From an uncultured Shinella sp. (GTDB lineage Bacteria; Pseudomonadota; Alphaproteobacteria; Rhizobiales; Rhizobiaceae), in NCBI GenBank assembly GCA_946481465.1, contig CAMLOC010000234.1, positions 1-6,227 on the forward strand: a stretch of DNA of 6,227 nt. The letters run 5' to 3'. A model generated the notes under the pieces. It saw nothing but the letters and a program-made list of their open reading frames with translations. It ran no database searches and was not told where the DNA came from. Below are positions 1 to 5,756 of the stretch, piece after piece. Position numbers and translations under genes: made by a program. Within the stretch, counting starts at the first letter, position 1. Every line of letters begins with the position of its first letter.

Positions 1-867
1 CTGCACCAGCATCCGCGTCGGCGCGTCGCAGGACTGGCCGGAATTGTTGAAGCATTCACGCACGCTCCCGGCGACACGGTCTTCCAGGTCCGCATCGGCG
101 AAGACGAGGTTCGGCGACTTGCCGCCGAGCTCCAGCGTCACGCGCTTGACCGTATCGGCCGCATCCTTGCTGACGGCGATGCCGGCGCGGGTGGAACCGG
201 TGAACGACATCATGTCGATGTCCTTGTGCCTGGAAAGCGCCGCGCCGCATTCGAGGCCGTCACCGTTGACGAGGTTGAACGTGCCGGCCGGGAAGCCCGC
301 TTCATGCACCATCTCGGCATAGAGAAGGGCGTTGAGCGGCGTGAATTCGGACGGCTTCAGCACGCAGGTCGAGCCCGTCGCCAGCGCCGGAACCACCTTC
401 AGCGCGATCTGGTTGATCGGCCAGTTCCAGGGCGTGATGAGGCCGCAAACGCCGATCGGCTCGCGGCGCAGCACGTCGCCGTTCGCCAGCACCTCGCGGC
501 TCTTCAGCCGCTTCAGCCCGTCGATGAAGCCCTGCAGGTGGCCGACGCCGACATCCGCCTGCTGCTCCGTGCTCATGGTGATCGGCGCGCCGAGTTCCAG
601 CGTGATGGTGCGCGCCATCTCCTCGTAGCGGCGCTTGTAGATGTCCAGCAGCTTTTCCAGCAGTGCCAGGCGTTCTTCCACGCTGGTCCGGCTGTAGGTC
701 GCGAAAGCCTTCTTGGCGGCGGCGACGGCGCGGTCGATATCGGCGGCGGTGCCCATGGAGATCACCGCGATCGGCTTTTCCGTCGCCGGGTTGATCACCG
801 GAAGGTCGTTGGGCTTCAGCGGGTCCACCCACTGGCCGTCGATGTAGAATTTGCGCTTGTCGAGCAT
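1..867 (-). CDS. NAD(P)+-dependent aldehyde dehydrogenase, C-terminus cut by window edge
   Basis: This would be a cytoplasmic enzyme oxidising an aldehyde to a carboxylic acid with NAD(P)+. The 289 visible codons cover the cofactor-binding domain and the start of the catalytic domain; the family is usually about 470-500 residues, so roughly 40% lies beyond the left edge. Family residues are in place: N148 in TPWNWP (oxyanion hole), K171 in VLKPSE (cofactor), the turn FTGSTRAG near 222-229, the general base E246 in LELGGKSPN and the nucleophile C280 in GQSCDAPTR. The spacings N148-K171 (23) and E246-C280 (34) equal those of classical ALDHs (N169, K192, E268, C302). The ATG at 867 follows a GGGAG ribosome site and lies 12 bases after the MBL gene, so it is the last visible operon gene. 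The GQSC-APTR signature recalls the CddD-like branch of ALDHs, but that assignment is from memory. The substrate cannot be read from the sequence. Confidence 0.95.
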   Translation of the reverse strand, partial: MLDKRKFYIDGQWVDPLKPNDLPVINPATEKPIAVISMGTAADIDRAVAAAKKAFATYSRTSVEERLALLEKLLDIYKRRYEEMARTITLELGAPITMSTEQQADVGVGHLQGFIDGLKRLKSREVLANGDVLRREPIGVCGLITPWNWPINQIALKVVPALATGSTCVLKPSEFTPLNALLYAEMVHEAGFPAGTFNLVNGDGLECGAALSRHKDIDMMSFTGSTRAGIAVSKDAADTVKRVTLELGGKSPNLVFADADLEDRVAGSVRECFNNSGQSCDAPTRMLVQ

Positions 868-879
868 GCTTTTCTCCCG

Positions 880-1608
880 TCACTTCTGTTTTTCGTCGAG
901 CCAGCCGCGGATGAGCCGGCGGTAGCGGTCGCCACCGAAACTTGGAAAATGGCCGCCATGCACCAGCCGCACCGGCAGGGTCAGGAGGCGCTCCATCGAG
1001 GCGAGATAGTCCGCCGCGTCGGAATGGTAGGTATCCTCGATCAGCGGGCCATCGTAGACGATGTCGCCCGAGAAGAGAATTTCGGTCGCCTTCTCGTAGA
1101 GCGCAATACCACCCGGGGAGTGGCCCGGCGTGTGGATGACCTCGAACCGCCGGTCGCCGAGATCGATGATGTCGCCGTCCGCAAGGATGCGCGTCGCCGG
1201 CGCCTTCTTCACCGCATAGCACTTCGAGCAGTAAGGCTCGGGCGGCAGCGCATCGAAGATTTCGTCGGTGACGTAGGGGTCCGCGAGCGTGTTCTGTCGC
1301 GTCGGGTCGGCGAGGAGATCGGCCTCGGCGGCGTGCACGGCGCGGCATTCGAACTCGTGATGGCAGCCGATATGGTCGAAATGGGTGTGGCTCGCCACGG
1401 CGATCAGGTCGCGCTCGGTGACGAGCGGCACCCATTCGGTGAGCGAGACGACGCCCATGCCGCTGTCGACCAGCATATCCCTGTCGCGCCCGCGCACATG
1501 CCAGATGTTGCAGCGGTAGAACTCCTGGATGTAGGGCTCGCTTATCGCGGTCACGCCGTCGTCGAGGCGACGCAGGCTGTACCAGTCCTCCGGGCGGATG
1601 CGCTGCAT
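880..1608 (-). CDS. MBL-fold metallo-hydrolase (glyoxalase II/lactonase-like)
   Basis: This is a 242-residue single-domain metallo-beta-lactamase fold hydrolase, probably cytoplasmic because no signal peptide or membrane segment is seen. The dinuclear metal site is complete: H74-x-H76-x-D78-H79 in SHTHFDHIG, H163 in HTPGHSPGG, the bridging D182 in FSGDIVYDG, and H220 (or H217) in VHGGHFPSFG. Such enzymes hydrolyse thioesters, lactones, esters or phosphoesters. Y185 lies three residues after the bridging Asp, the position of catalytic Tyr194 in AiiA-type homoserine lactonases, where glyoxalase II-like proteins usually carry Phe. A CSKC pair (C127, C130) sits in the mid region. The ATG at 1608 follows a GAGG ribosome site that overlaps the ATPase stop codon, so translation is probably coupled. 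Its place between a transporter and an ALDH suggests it opens or hydrolyses the imported compound or an intermediate. The substrate is unknown. Confidence 0.93.
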   Translation of the reverse strand: MQRIRPEDWYSLRRLDDGVTAISEPYIQEFYRCNIWHVRGRDRDMLVDSGMGVVSLTEWVPLVTERDLIAVASHTHFDHIGCHHEFECRAVHAAEADLLADPTRQNTLADPYVTDEIFDALPPEPYCSKCYAVKKAPATRILADGDIIDLGDRRFEVIHTPGHSPGGIALYEKATEILFSGDIVYDGPLIEDTYHSDAADYLASMERLLTLPVRLVHGGHFPSFGGDRYRRLIRGWLDEKQK

Positions 1609-1615
1609 GTGATCC

Positions 1616-2701
1616 TCAAACTCCCGCTCCGTCCTGAAGCACGACGATGCTATCCGCCTTCAGCCGAAGGTCAAGCTCCGTGCCCACCTCCGGATTGTCG
1701 GTCTGCGGCAGGTGGGCGGTGAGCACCGTGCCGTCGGCCGCGACATGGCAGCGGTGATGCGTGCCGAAGAAGGCGCTGCCGGTGATGCGGCCGCGGCCGA
1801 GCGAAACGGTCGGCGTGTCCGGCGTTGCGGAGCGGAAGTGCTCCGGGCGAATGCAGAGCGTGATGTCGCGGCCCGCCGCCGGCATGCCCGAGACGAAGGC
1901 GGAGGCGGGCAGGGCGACGCGGCCGAGCGCTGTCTCCACCTCCGCCTCGTTCGCCGCCGCGCCGCGCATCCTCGCGGGCAAAAGGTTCACCTCGCCCATG
2001 AAGCCGGCAGAAAACAGCGAGCGCGGCCGCATGTAGATCGAGGCCGGCGTGCCGACATCCTCGATGCGGCCCTTGTTCATCACGACGATGCGGTCGGCAA
2101 TCGCCATCGCCTCCTCCTGGTCGTGGGTGACATGCACGAAGGTGGTGCCGACGCGCTTCTGGATGGCCTTCAATTCGTCCTGCATCTGCCGGCGCAGCTT
2201 CAGGTCGAGCGCGCCGAGCGGTTCGTCGAGCAGCAGCACGTCCGGATCGACCGCCAGCGCCCGGGCGAGCGCCACGCGCTGCCGCTGGCCACCCGAAAGC
2301 TCGTGGGGCTTCTTCGCCGACGATGCCCTGAGGCCGACAAGGTCGAGATAGGAGAACGCCTTCTCGTAACGCTCCGCCCGGCCCATGCCGCGCATCCTGA
2401 GGCCGAAGCCGACATTGTCGCGCAGGCACATATGCGGGAAGAGCGCATAATCCTGGAACATGGTGGTCGTCGGGCGTTTTGCCGGGGAGACATGGGTCAT
2501 GTCGCGCCCGCCGATCGCGATCGTGCCCGAGGTCGGCTCGATGAAGCCGCCGAGGATGGAGAGCAGCGTGGTCTTGCCGCAGCCGGAGGGGCCGAGCAGC
2601 ACGATGAACTCGCCCGCCGCGATATCGAGCGAGACATCGTCGAGCGCCCGGAAAGCGCCGAAGACCTTCGTGGCATTGCGGATGGAGACGTCGGCGGTCA
2701 T
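1616..2701 (-). CDS. ABC transporter ATP-binding protein, PotA-like (spermidine/putrescine-type family)
   Basis: This is the cytoplasmic ATPase that would power the importer formed with the two upstream permeases. The 361 residues contain all nucleotide-binding motifs: Walker A GPSGCGKTT (37-45), Q-loop Q83 in MFQDYALFPH, signature LSGGQRQR (135-142), Walker B VLLLDEP (155-161) with catalytic E160, D-loop GALD, and switch H193 in VTHDQEEA. After about residue 235 comes a C-terminal TOBE-type domain, including the family-typical CIRPEHF (283-289). Length and layout fit the PotA/FbpC/CysA group, and the neighbouring permeases point to the PotA branch. The ATG at 2701 overlaps the stop of the preceding permease as ATGA (4 bases) with only a weak GGGAAA ribosome site, which suggests translational coupling. 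Family homology does not fix the substrate. Confidence 0.96.
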   Translation of the reverse strand: MTADVSIRNATKVFGAFRALDDVSLDIAAGEFIVLLGPSGCGKTTLLSILGGFIEPTSGTIAIGGRDMTHVSPAKRPTTTMFQDYALFPHMCLRDNVGFGLRMRGMGRAERYEKAFSYLDLVGLRASSAKKPHELSGGQRQRVALARALAVDPDVLLLDEPLGALDLKLRRQMQDELKAIQKRVGTTFVHVTHDQEEAMAIADRIVVMNKGRIEDVGTPASIYMRPRSLFSAGFMGEVNLLPARMRGAAANEAEVETALGRVALPASAFVSGMPAAGRDITLCIRPEHFRSATPDTPTVSLGRGRITGSAFFGTHHRCHVAADGTVLTAHLPQTDNPEVGTELDLRLKADSIVVLQDGAGV

Positions 2702-3486
2702 GAGGATTTCCCGGTTTTGCGGAAGACGGCGAGTTCCATGGCGATGAGGAACGCGACGGAGACGAGGAAGACGACGGAGCCGATGGCGTTGGTCCTCGGA
2801 TCGAGGCCGGAGCGCAGCATGCTCCAGATTTCCACCGGCAGCGTCACGTCGAAGCGCGACAGGAGGAAGGCGACGATGAACTCGTCCCAGCTGAAGGTGA
2901 CGGAGAGGAAAAAGGCCGCGAGGATCGACGGCAGCAGCATGGGCGCGGTGACGAGCAGCATGACCTGCCAGTCCCTGGCCCCGAGATCGCGCGCCGCCCG
3001 CTCGATGTTCACCTGGTGCCCGCCCATCGAGGCATAGATGATGGCAAAGCAGAGCGGCAGGTTGATCACCACATGGCCGATGCCGACCGTGACGAGCGAG
3101 AGCCGCAGGCCCGTGACGTTCAGCACCGAGAGCAGGCCGAGGCCGATGATCAGCGTGCTCACCGTCATCGGCGCGACGATGAGGCCGCGCAGGAGGGCGG
3201 AGGCCGGCAGCGTATAGCGCGCGAAGGCATAGGCAGCGAGGAAGCCGATGAGGCAGGCGACCGCCGAGGAGATCACGGCGACGATGAGCGAATTGCCGAG
3301 CGCGGCCATCAGCTTGCCGTCGGAAAAGACCGCCTCGTACCAGCGCAGCGTCAGGCCGTTCAGCGGCGGCACGGGCAGCGTGCCGTCCTGGAAGGAGAAC
3401 AGCACGAGCACGACGACGGGCAGGAAGATGAAGAGATAGAGCAGGCCGGCATAGAGCGCGGCAAAGACGGTGGCGAGATGGCGCAT
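2698..3486 (-). CDS. ABC transporter permease, PotC-like
   Basis: This 262-residue inner-membrane protein is the second permease of the importer. Six hydrophobic segments are visible at about 11-31, 62-87, 99-121, 132-152, 182-202 and 235-255. The cytoplasmic EAA loop that docks to the ATPase lies at about 161-187 (IERAARDLGARDWQ followed by APMLLPSI), the usual form for the BPD_transp_1 fold. SWDEF at 199-203 is typical of PotC-type proteins. The frame stays open upstream to 4044, but that part is the shadow of the previous permease. I chose the ATG at 3486 because it follows GGAGAGG by eight bases, sits two bases after the upstream stop, and begins a normal Arg-containing N-terminus with a membrane segment. 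The stop overlaps the ATPase start. Confidence 0.95.
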   Translation of the reverse strand: MRHLATVFAALYAGLLYLFIFLPVVVLVLFSFQDGTLPVPPLNGLTLRWYEAVFSDGKLMAALGNSLIVAVISSAVACLIGFLAAYAFARYTLPASALLRGLIVAPMTVSTLIIGLGLLSVLNVTGLRLSLVTVGIGHVVINLPLCFAIIYASMGGHQVNIERAARDLGARDWQVMLLVTAPMLLPSILAAFFLSVTFSWDEFIVAFLLSRFDVTLPVEIWSMLRSGLDPRTNAIGSVVFLVSVAFLIAMELAVFRKTGKSS

Positions 3487-3488
3487 GC

Positions 3489-4352
3489 TCACGTCCTCTC
3501 CATCTTCAGCCAGCGGGCGCAGGCGATATAGGCGAGCGTGACGACGACCATCAGCACCAGCGAGAGCGCGGCCGCCATCGGGAAATCCGCCCGTCGTCCA
3601 AGCTGCAGCATGATGACCTGCGGCAGGACCAGTTCGTTGTTGCCGCCGAGGATCTGCGGCGTGATGTAATCGCCGATGCACAGCACGAAGGTGAGGAACG
3701 CGCCGACCATGATGCCGGGCAGCGTCAGCGGCAGAACGACATGCCAGAAGGTCTGGAAGGCGTTCGCGCCGAGGTCCGCCGCCGCGCGGCGATAGTTCGG
3801 CGAAAGCTGGATGAGGTTGGCATAGATCGTCAGCGTCAACAGCATGACGAAGAAGTGCACGAAGCCGATGATCGTGCCCGTACGGTTCGCCGACAGTTCC
3901 AGCGGTTCGGCAATGATGCCGAGGGCGAGAAGCGCCTGGTTGACGACGCCGCCCTTGGAGAGCACCAGCAGCCAGGAATAGGAACGCACGACATAGGAGG
4001 TCCAGAAGGGCAGGATCGCCATGACGAGGGCAAAACGCTGCCACGTCTTCGGCACCCGCTCGGCGATGATCCAGGCCAGCGGGTAGGCGAGCAGCACGGA
4101 GATGACCGTGACGGCCGCCGTCACCTCCAGCGAGACGACCAGTCCCTTAAAGAGATGCGCCTTCTCGAAGAAGGCGGCATAATTGTCGAACGTCCAGGTC
4201 GCGACGATCTCGCGCCCCTGCCGCGTCCACAGGCTGATCGCCGCCATATAGGCGAAGGGCACGAGGAAGAAGAAGCCCGTCCAGAGAAGCGCCGGCAAGG
4301 CAAAGGCAAGGGCCTTGCGGCGTTCCGCGCGTTCGAGGGCAGTGGCGGTCAT
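3489..4352 (-). CDS. ABC transporter permease, PotB-like
   Basis: This 287-residue inner-membrane protein is the first permease of the importer. A basic N-terminus (ERAERRK) precedes the first membrane segment (about 15-40). Further hydrophobic segments lie at about 71-97, 107-130, 160-180, 208-228 and 257-279. The EAA loop is at about 188-214 (YRRAAADLGANAFQTFW then LPLTLPGI), and GDYITPQILGG at 227-237 is a strong PotB-family signature. The ATG at 4352 is preceded by AAGGGAAG about eight bases upstream. It is separated from the binding-protein gene by 198 bases holding an inverted palindromic repeat, so its expression may be lower than that of the binding protein, as is common in ABC importer operons. 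Downstream it is almost fused to the PotC-like gene, with a two-base gap. Confidence 0.95.
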   Translation of the reverse strand: MTATALERAERRKALAFALPALLWTGFFFLVPFAYMAAISLWTRQGREIVATWTFDNYAAFFEKAHLFKGLVVSLEVTAAVTVISVLLAYPLAWIIAERVPKTWQRFALVMAILPFWTSYVVRSYSWLLVLSKGGVVNQALLALGIIAEPLELSANRTGTIIGFVHFFVMLLTLTIYANLIQLSPNYRRAAADLGANAFQTFWHVVLPLTLPGIMVGAFLTFVLCIGDYITPQILGGNNELVLPQVIMLQLGRRADFPMAAALSLVLMVVVTLAYIACARWLKMERT

Positions 4353-4385
4353 CGTCGTGGCTTCCCTTGCTCGTGAGTGCTCGGA

Positions 4386-4536
4386 GCGTGGATCCTCGGG
4401 TCAAGCCCGAGGATGACGGAGGGGAGGGGAGGAGGCATGACGAGGCCGAAGCGTGGTGCGGCAGGCGAGGCCGTCGCCCGAACCCGCCATCCTTTCCTTC
4501 TTTCGTCATCCTCGGGCTTGACCCGAGGATCCACGC
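4386..4536. repeat. Inverted pair of 33-bp palindromic repeats (REP/RIME-like element)
   Basis: The 33 bases at 4386-4418 are exactly the reverse complement of 4504-4536. Each copy is itself a hairpin: a 9-bp stem ATCCTCGGG/CCCGAGGAT with a 5-base loop (4392-4414 and 4508-4530). The 85 bases between the arms are unrelated filler holding a further small GGCGA/TCGCC hairpin (4464-4478). The arrangement resembles intergenic palindromic elements of Rhizobiaceae and Brucella (RIME and Bru-RS types), but I cannot say which named family it belongs to. No clear target-site duplication is seen. It sits between the binding-protein stop and the first permease start. Confidence 0.85.
4508..4530 (-). other. 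Hairpin just after the binding-protein stop codon
   Basis: In the operon transcript this 9-bp GC-rich stem with a 5-base loop begins 20 bases after the TAA stop of the solute-binding protein. It has no U-run after it, so it is not a standard intrinsic terminator. It could stabilise the 3' end of a processed binding-protein mRNA or attenuate read-through to the permeases, as REP elements do in other ABC importer operons. This role is inferred. Confidence 0.45.
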
Positions 4537-4550
4537 CTCCCCGCCAGCCC

Positions 4551-5627
4551 TTACTGCTGCAACATCTCCGTCCAGACGTCCTGCATCGCCGCATCCATGT
4601 CCGCATCCGCTACCGGATAGAGCTGCGAGTTCTTCAGGTACTCCGCCTGCCTGTCCCAGCGCAGCGCCGTCTTCTGCTGGTCGCTCAGGTGCTCGCCCAC
4701 CTTGGCGTTCGCGGGCATCGCCCAGTAGCAGGAGGAGGTGGCAAGCCGCGCCTGCCCCTCGGGGCTGACGATGTACTGCACGAATTTTAGCGCCAGATCC
4801 TGCTTTTCGGAATCCTTGAAGACGCCGATCGACTGCGCCCAGCGCAGCGCGCCCTGCTTCGGGATCGTCCAGTCGAGGTTCGGCTTTTCCGCCGAAAGGC
4901 CGGCCGTCAGCCATTCGCCGCCACCGACGACGATATCCACCTCGCCGGTCGCCAGCGCCGTCTGCGAGGCGACGACGTCGCTCACCTGGCGGGCGACCTT
5001 CTTCATCTCGAACAGCTTTTCCTTGATCGCCGGCAGGTCGTCCTGCGTCAACTCCGCCGTCTTCTTGCCGATGCCGACGCCGGTAAGGCCGACCATCGGC
5101 AGGTAGTAGTCATAGAGCGCGATGCGGCCCTTGTACTTGTCCGACCAGATGACCGAGAGGTCTTCCATGTCGGCCGGATCGACCTTCGTCTTGTCGTAGG
5201 AGATCGTGTTGTAGCCGAATTTTTCGGTGACGGCGTAGACCTTGCCATCCTTGGTGGTCGTCTCCGCCATGCGCACTTCCGGGAAAAGGTCGCCGAGCGG
5301 CAGTTGATCGGCCGGCATCTCGCCGAGGATCTCCATGTCGATGGCGCGCGGCACGTCGACCGCGTCGATGACCAGCACGTCCCAGTCGCCGGGGCGGGAC
5401 TGCTCGATGATGGAGATCGCCGCGCCCGTGCCCTCGTATTCCTTGAGGTTGACCTTGACGTTGTTGGCCTTCTCGAAGGGCTCGACCAGCGCGGGATCGG
5501 TATGGTCGCACCAGACGAGCGCGTTCAGCTCGTCCTGCGCCAGGGCGCCGGCCGGCGACAGGGTGATGGCGGCGGCGGTGGCAAGAAGCATGCGGCGGAC
5601 GAGCCCGCCCGAAACGGTTGTCTTCAT
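4551..5627 (-). CDS. Periplasmic solute-binding protein, PotD-like fold, non-classical ligand pocket
   Basis: This is the substrate-capturing protein of the importer, 358 residues. The N-terminus is a classical signal peptide: RR at 11-12, a hydrophobic core (13-24), and a likely cleavage after AGALA, leaving a mature start at Q31. There is no lipobox. The fold signatures are those of the PotD/PotF group: W39 in ALVWCDHTDP, the YNTISYDKTKV stretch (139-149), WSDKYKGRIALYD (161-173) and WTIPKQGALRW (253-263). Compared from memory with E. coli PotD, the Trp and first acidic pocket residues persist (W39, D41), but the acidic residues at PotD positions 168, 171 and 257 appear as Y174, P177 and Q265. 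A polyamine ligand is therefore doubtful. I chose the ATG at 5627 over the in-frame ATGs at 5711 and 5675 because it follows GAGGGA and begins the signal peptide directly. It is first in the operon and divergent from the TetR gene. Confidence 0.94.
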   Translation of the reverse strand: MKTTVSGGLVRRMLLATAAAITLSPAGALAQDELNALVWCDHTDPALVEPFEKANNVKVNLKEYEGTGAAISIIEQSRPGDWDVLVIDAVDVPRAIDMEILGEMPADQLPLGDLFPEVRMAETTTKDGKVYAVTEKFGYNTISYDKTKVDPADMEDLSVIWSDKYKGRIALYDYYLPMVGLTGVGIGKKTAELTQDDLPAIKEKLFEMKKVARQVSDVVASQTALATGEVDIVVGGGEWLTAGLSAEKPNLDWTIPKQGALRWAQSIGVFKDSEKQDLALKFVQYIVSPEGQARLATSSCYWAMPANAKVGEHLSDQQKTALRWDRQAEYLKNSQLYPVADADMDAAMQDVWTEMLQQ

Positions 5628-5685
5628 CGTCTTTCCCTCTGGCTGCAGGCTTTCGGCCTGGCGGATGACACTCATTTGCGGTGCC

Positions 5686-5714
5686 TTGAGAAAAAGATTG
5701 AACGAGTTCATTTT
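5686..5714 (+). promoter_or_regulatory. Candidate promoter of the TetR gene
   Basis: TTGAGA (5686-5691) matches the -35 consensus at five of six positions. After a 17-base spacer comes CATTTT (5709-5714), a weak -10 matching at three of six. A start near 5721 gives a leader of about 36 bases to the ATG at 5757. The promoter overlaps the one on the other strand, and both spacers contain the palindrome. Confidence 0.4.
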
Positions 5715-5723
5715 TTAAGTCAA
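5694..5723 (-). promoter_or_regulatory. Candidate promoter of the transporter operon
   Basis: On the minus strand, TTGACT (5723-5718) is a five-of-six match to the -35 consensus. A weak -10, AATCTT (5699-5694, three of six), follows at 18 bases. A start near 5687 would give a leader of about 60 bases before the ATG at 5627, and would exclude the upstream in-frame ATG at 5711. The -10 box is poor, so the exact position is uncertain. Confidence 0.4.
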
Positions 5724-5756
5724 TCTCATTTTTGAGGAGATTCCAACGGAGGTTCC

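Larger units (their letters stand above)
5686..5723. promoter_or_regulatory. Candidate TetR operator: dyad centred on TGAACGAGTTCA
   Basis: The core TGAAC-GA-GTTCA (5699-5710) is a perfect 5-bp inverted repeat with a two-base centre. Around the same centre (5704.5) the symmetry extends imperfectly to 38 bp: TTGA at 5686-5689 pairs with TCAA at 5720-5723, and 13 of 19 half-site positions match. It lies between the divergent TetR and transporter genes and inside both promoter candidates, which is what a shared repressor site would look like. That this TetR protein binds it is inferred. Confidence 0.5.

Noticed and set aside
226..1722. Long plus-strand open frame of 498 codons, and a second at 1712-3037
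   Set aside because: Both are antisense to strongly supported genes (ALDH, MBL, ATPase, permease). Their His/Arg/Asp/Ala-rich, domain-free translations are typical shadows in GC-rich DNA.
3487..4044. N-terminal extension of the PotC-like frame up to 4044
   Set aside because: The extension overlaps the PotB-like gene in another frame and has low-complexity Arg/His/Ala composition. The ATG at 3486 has a good ribosome site and correct family length.
4392..4414. Intrinsic terminator at the palindromes
   Set aside because: The stems are GC-rich, but neither copy is followed by a T-run on either strand, and the downstream permease has no promoter of its own that I can see.
4418..4435. G-tract cluster with G-quadruplex potential on the plus strand
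   Set aside because: It is a short purine-rich patch in repeat filler. The operon transcript would carry the C-rich strand, so an RNA role is unlikely.
4367..4790. Several open frames across the binding protein/permease gap encoding peptides like VILGLDPRIHA
   Set aside because: These peptides come from translating the palindromic repeat and are a common annotation artefact of such repeats.
5628..5711. Longer binding protein starting at 5711
   Set aside because: It would add 28 residues before the signal peptide, has no ribosome site, and begins inside the promoter/operator candidate.
5694..5726. Alternative inverted repeat AGATTGA/TCAATCT with an 18-base spacer (5695-5701 and 5720-5726)
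   Set aside because: The spacer is long and the arms are off-centre from the promoters. The TGAACGAGTTCA dyad is the simpler operator candidate, though this pair could be a secondary contact.
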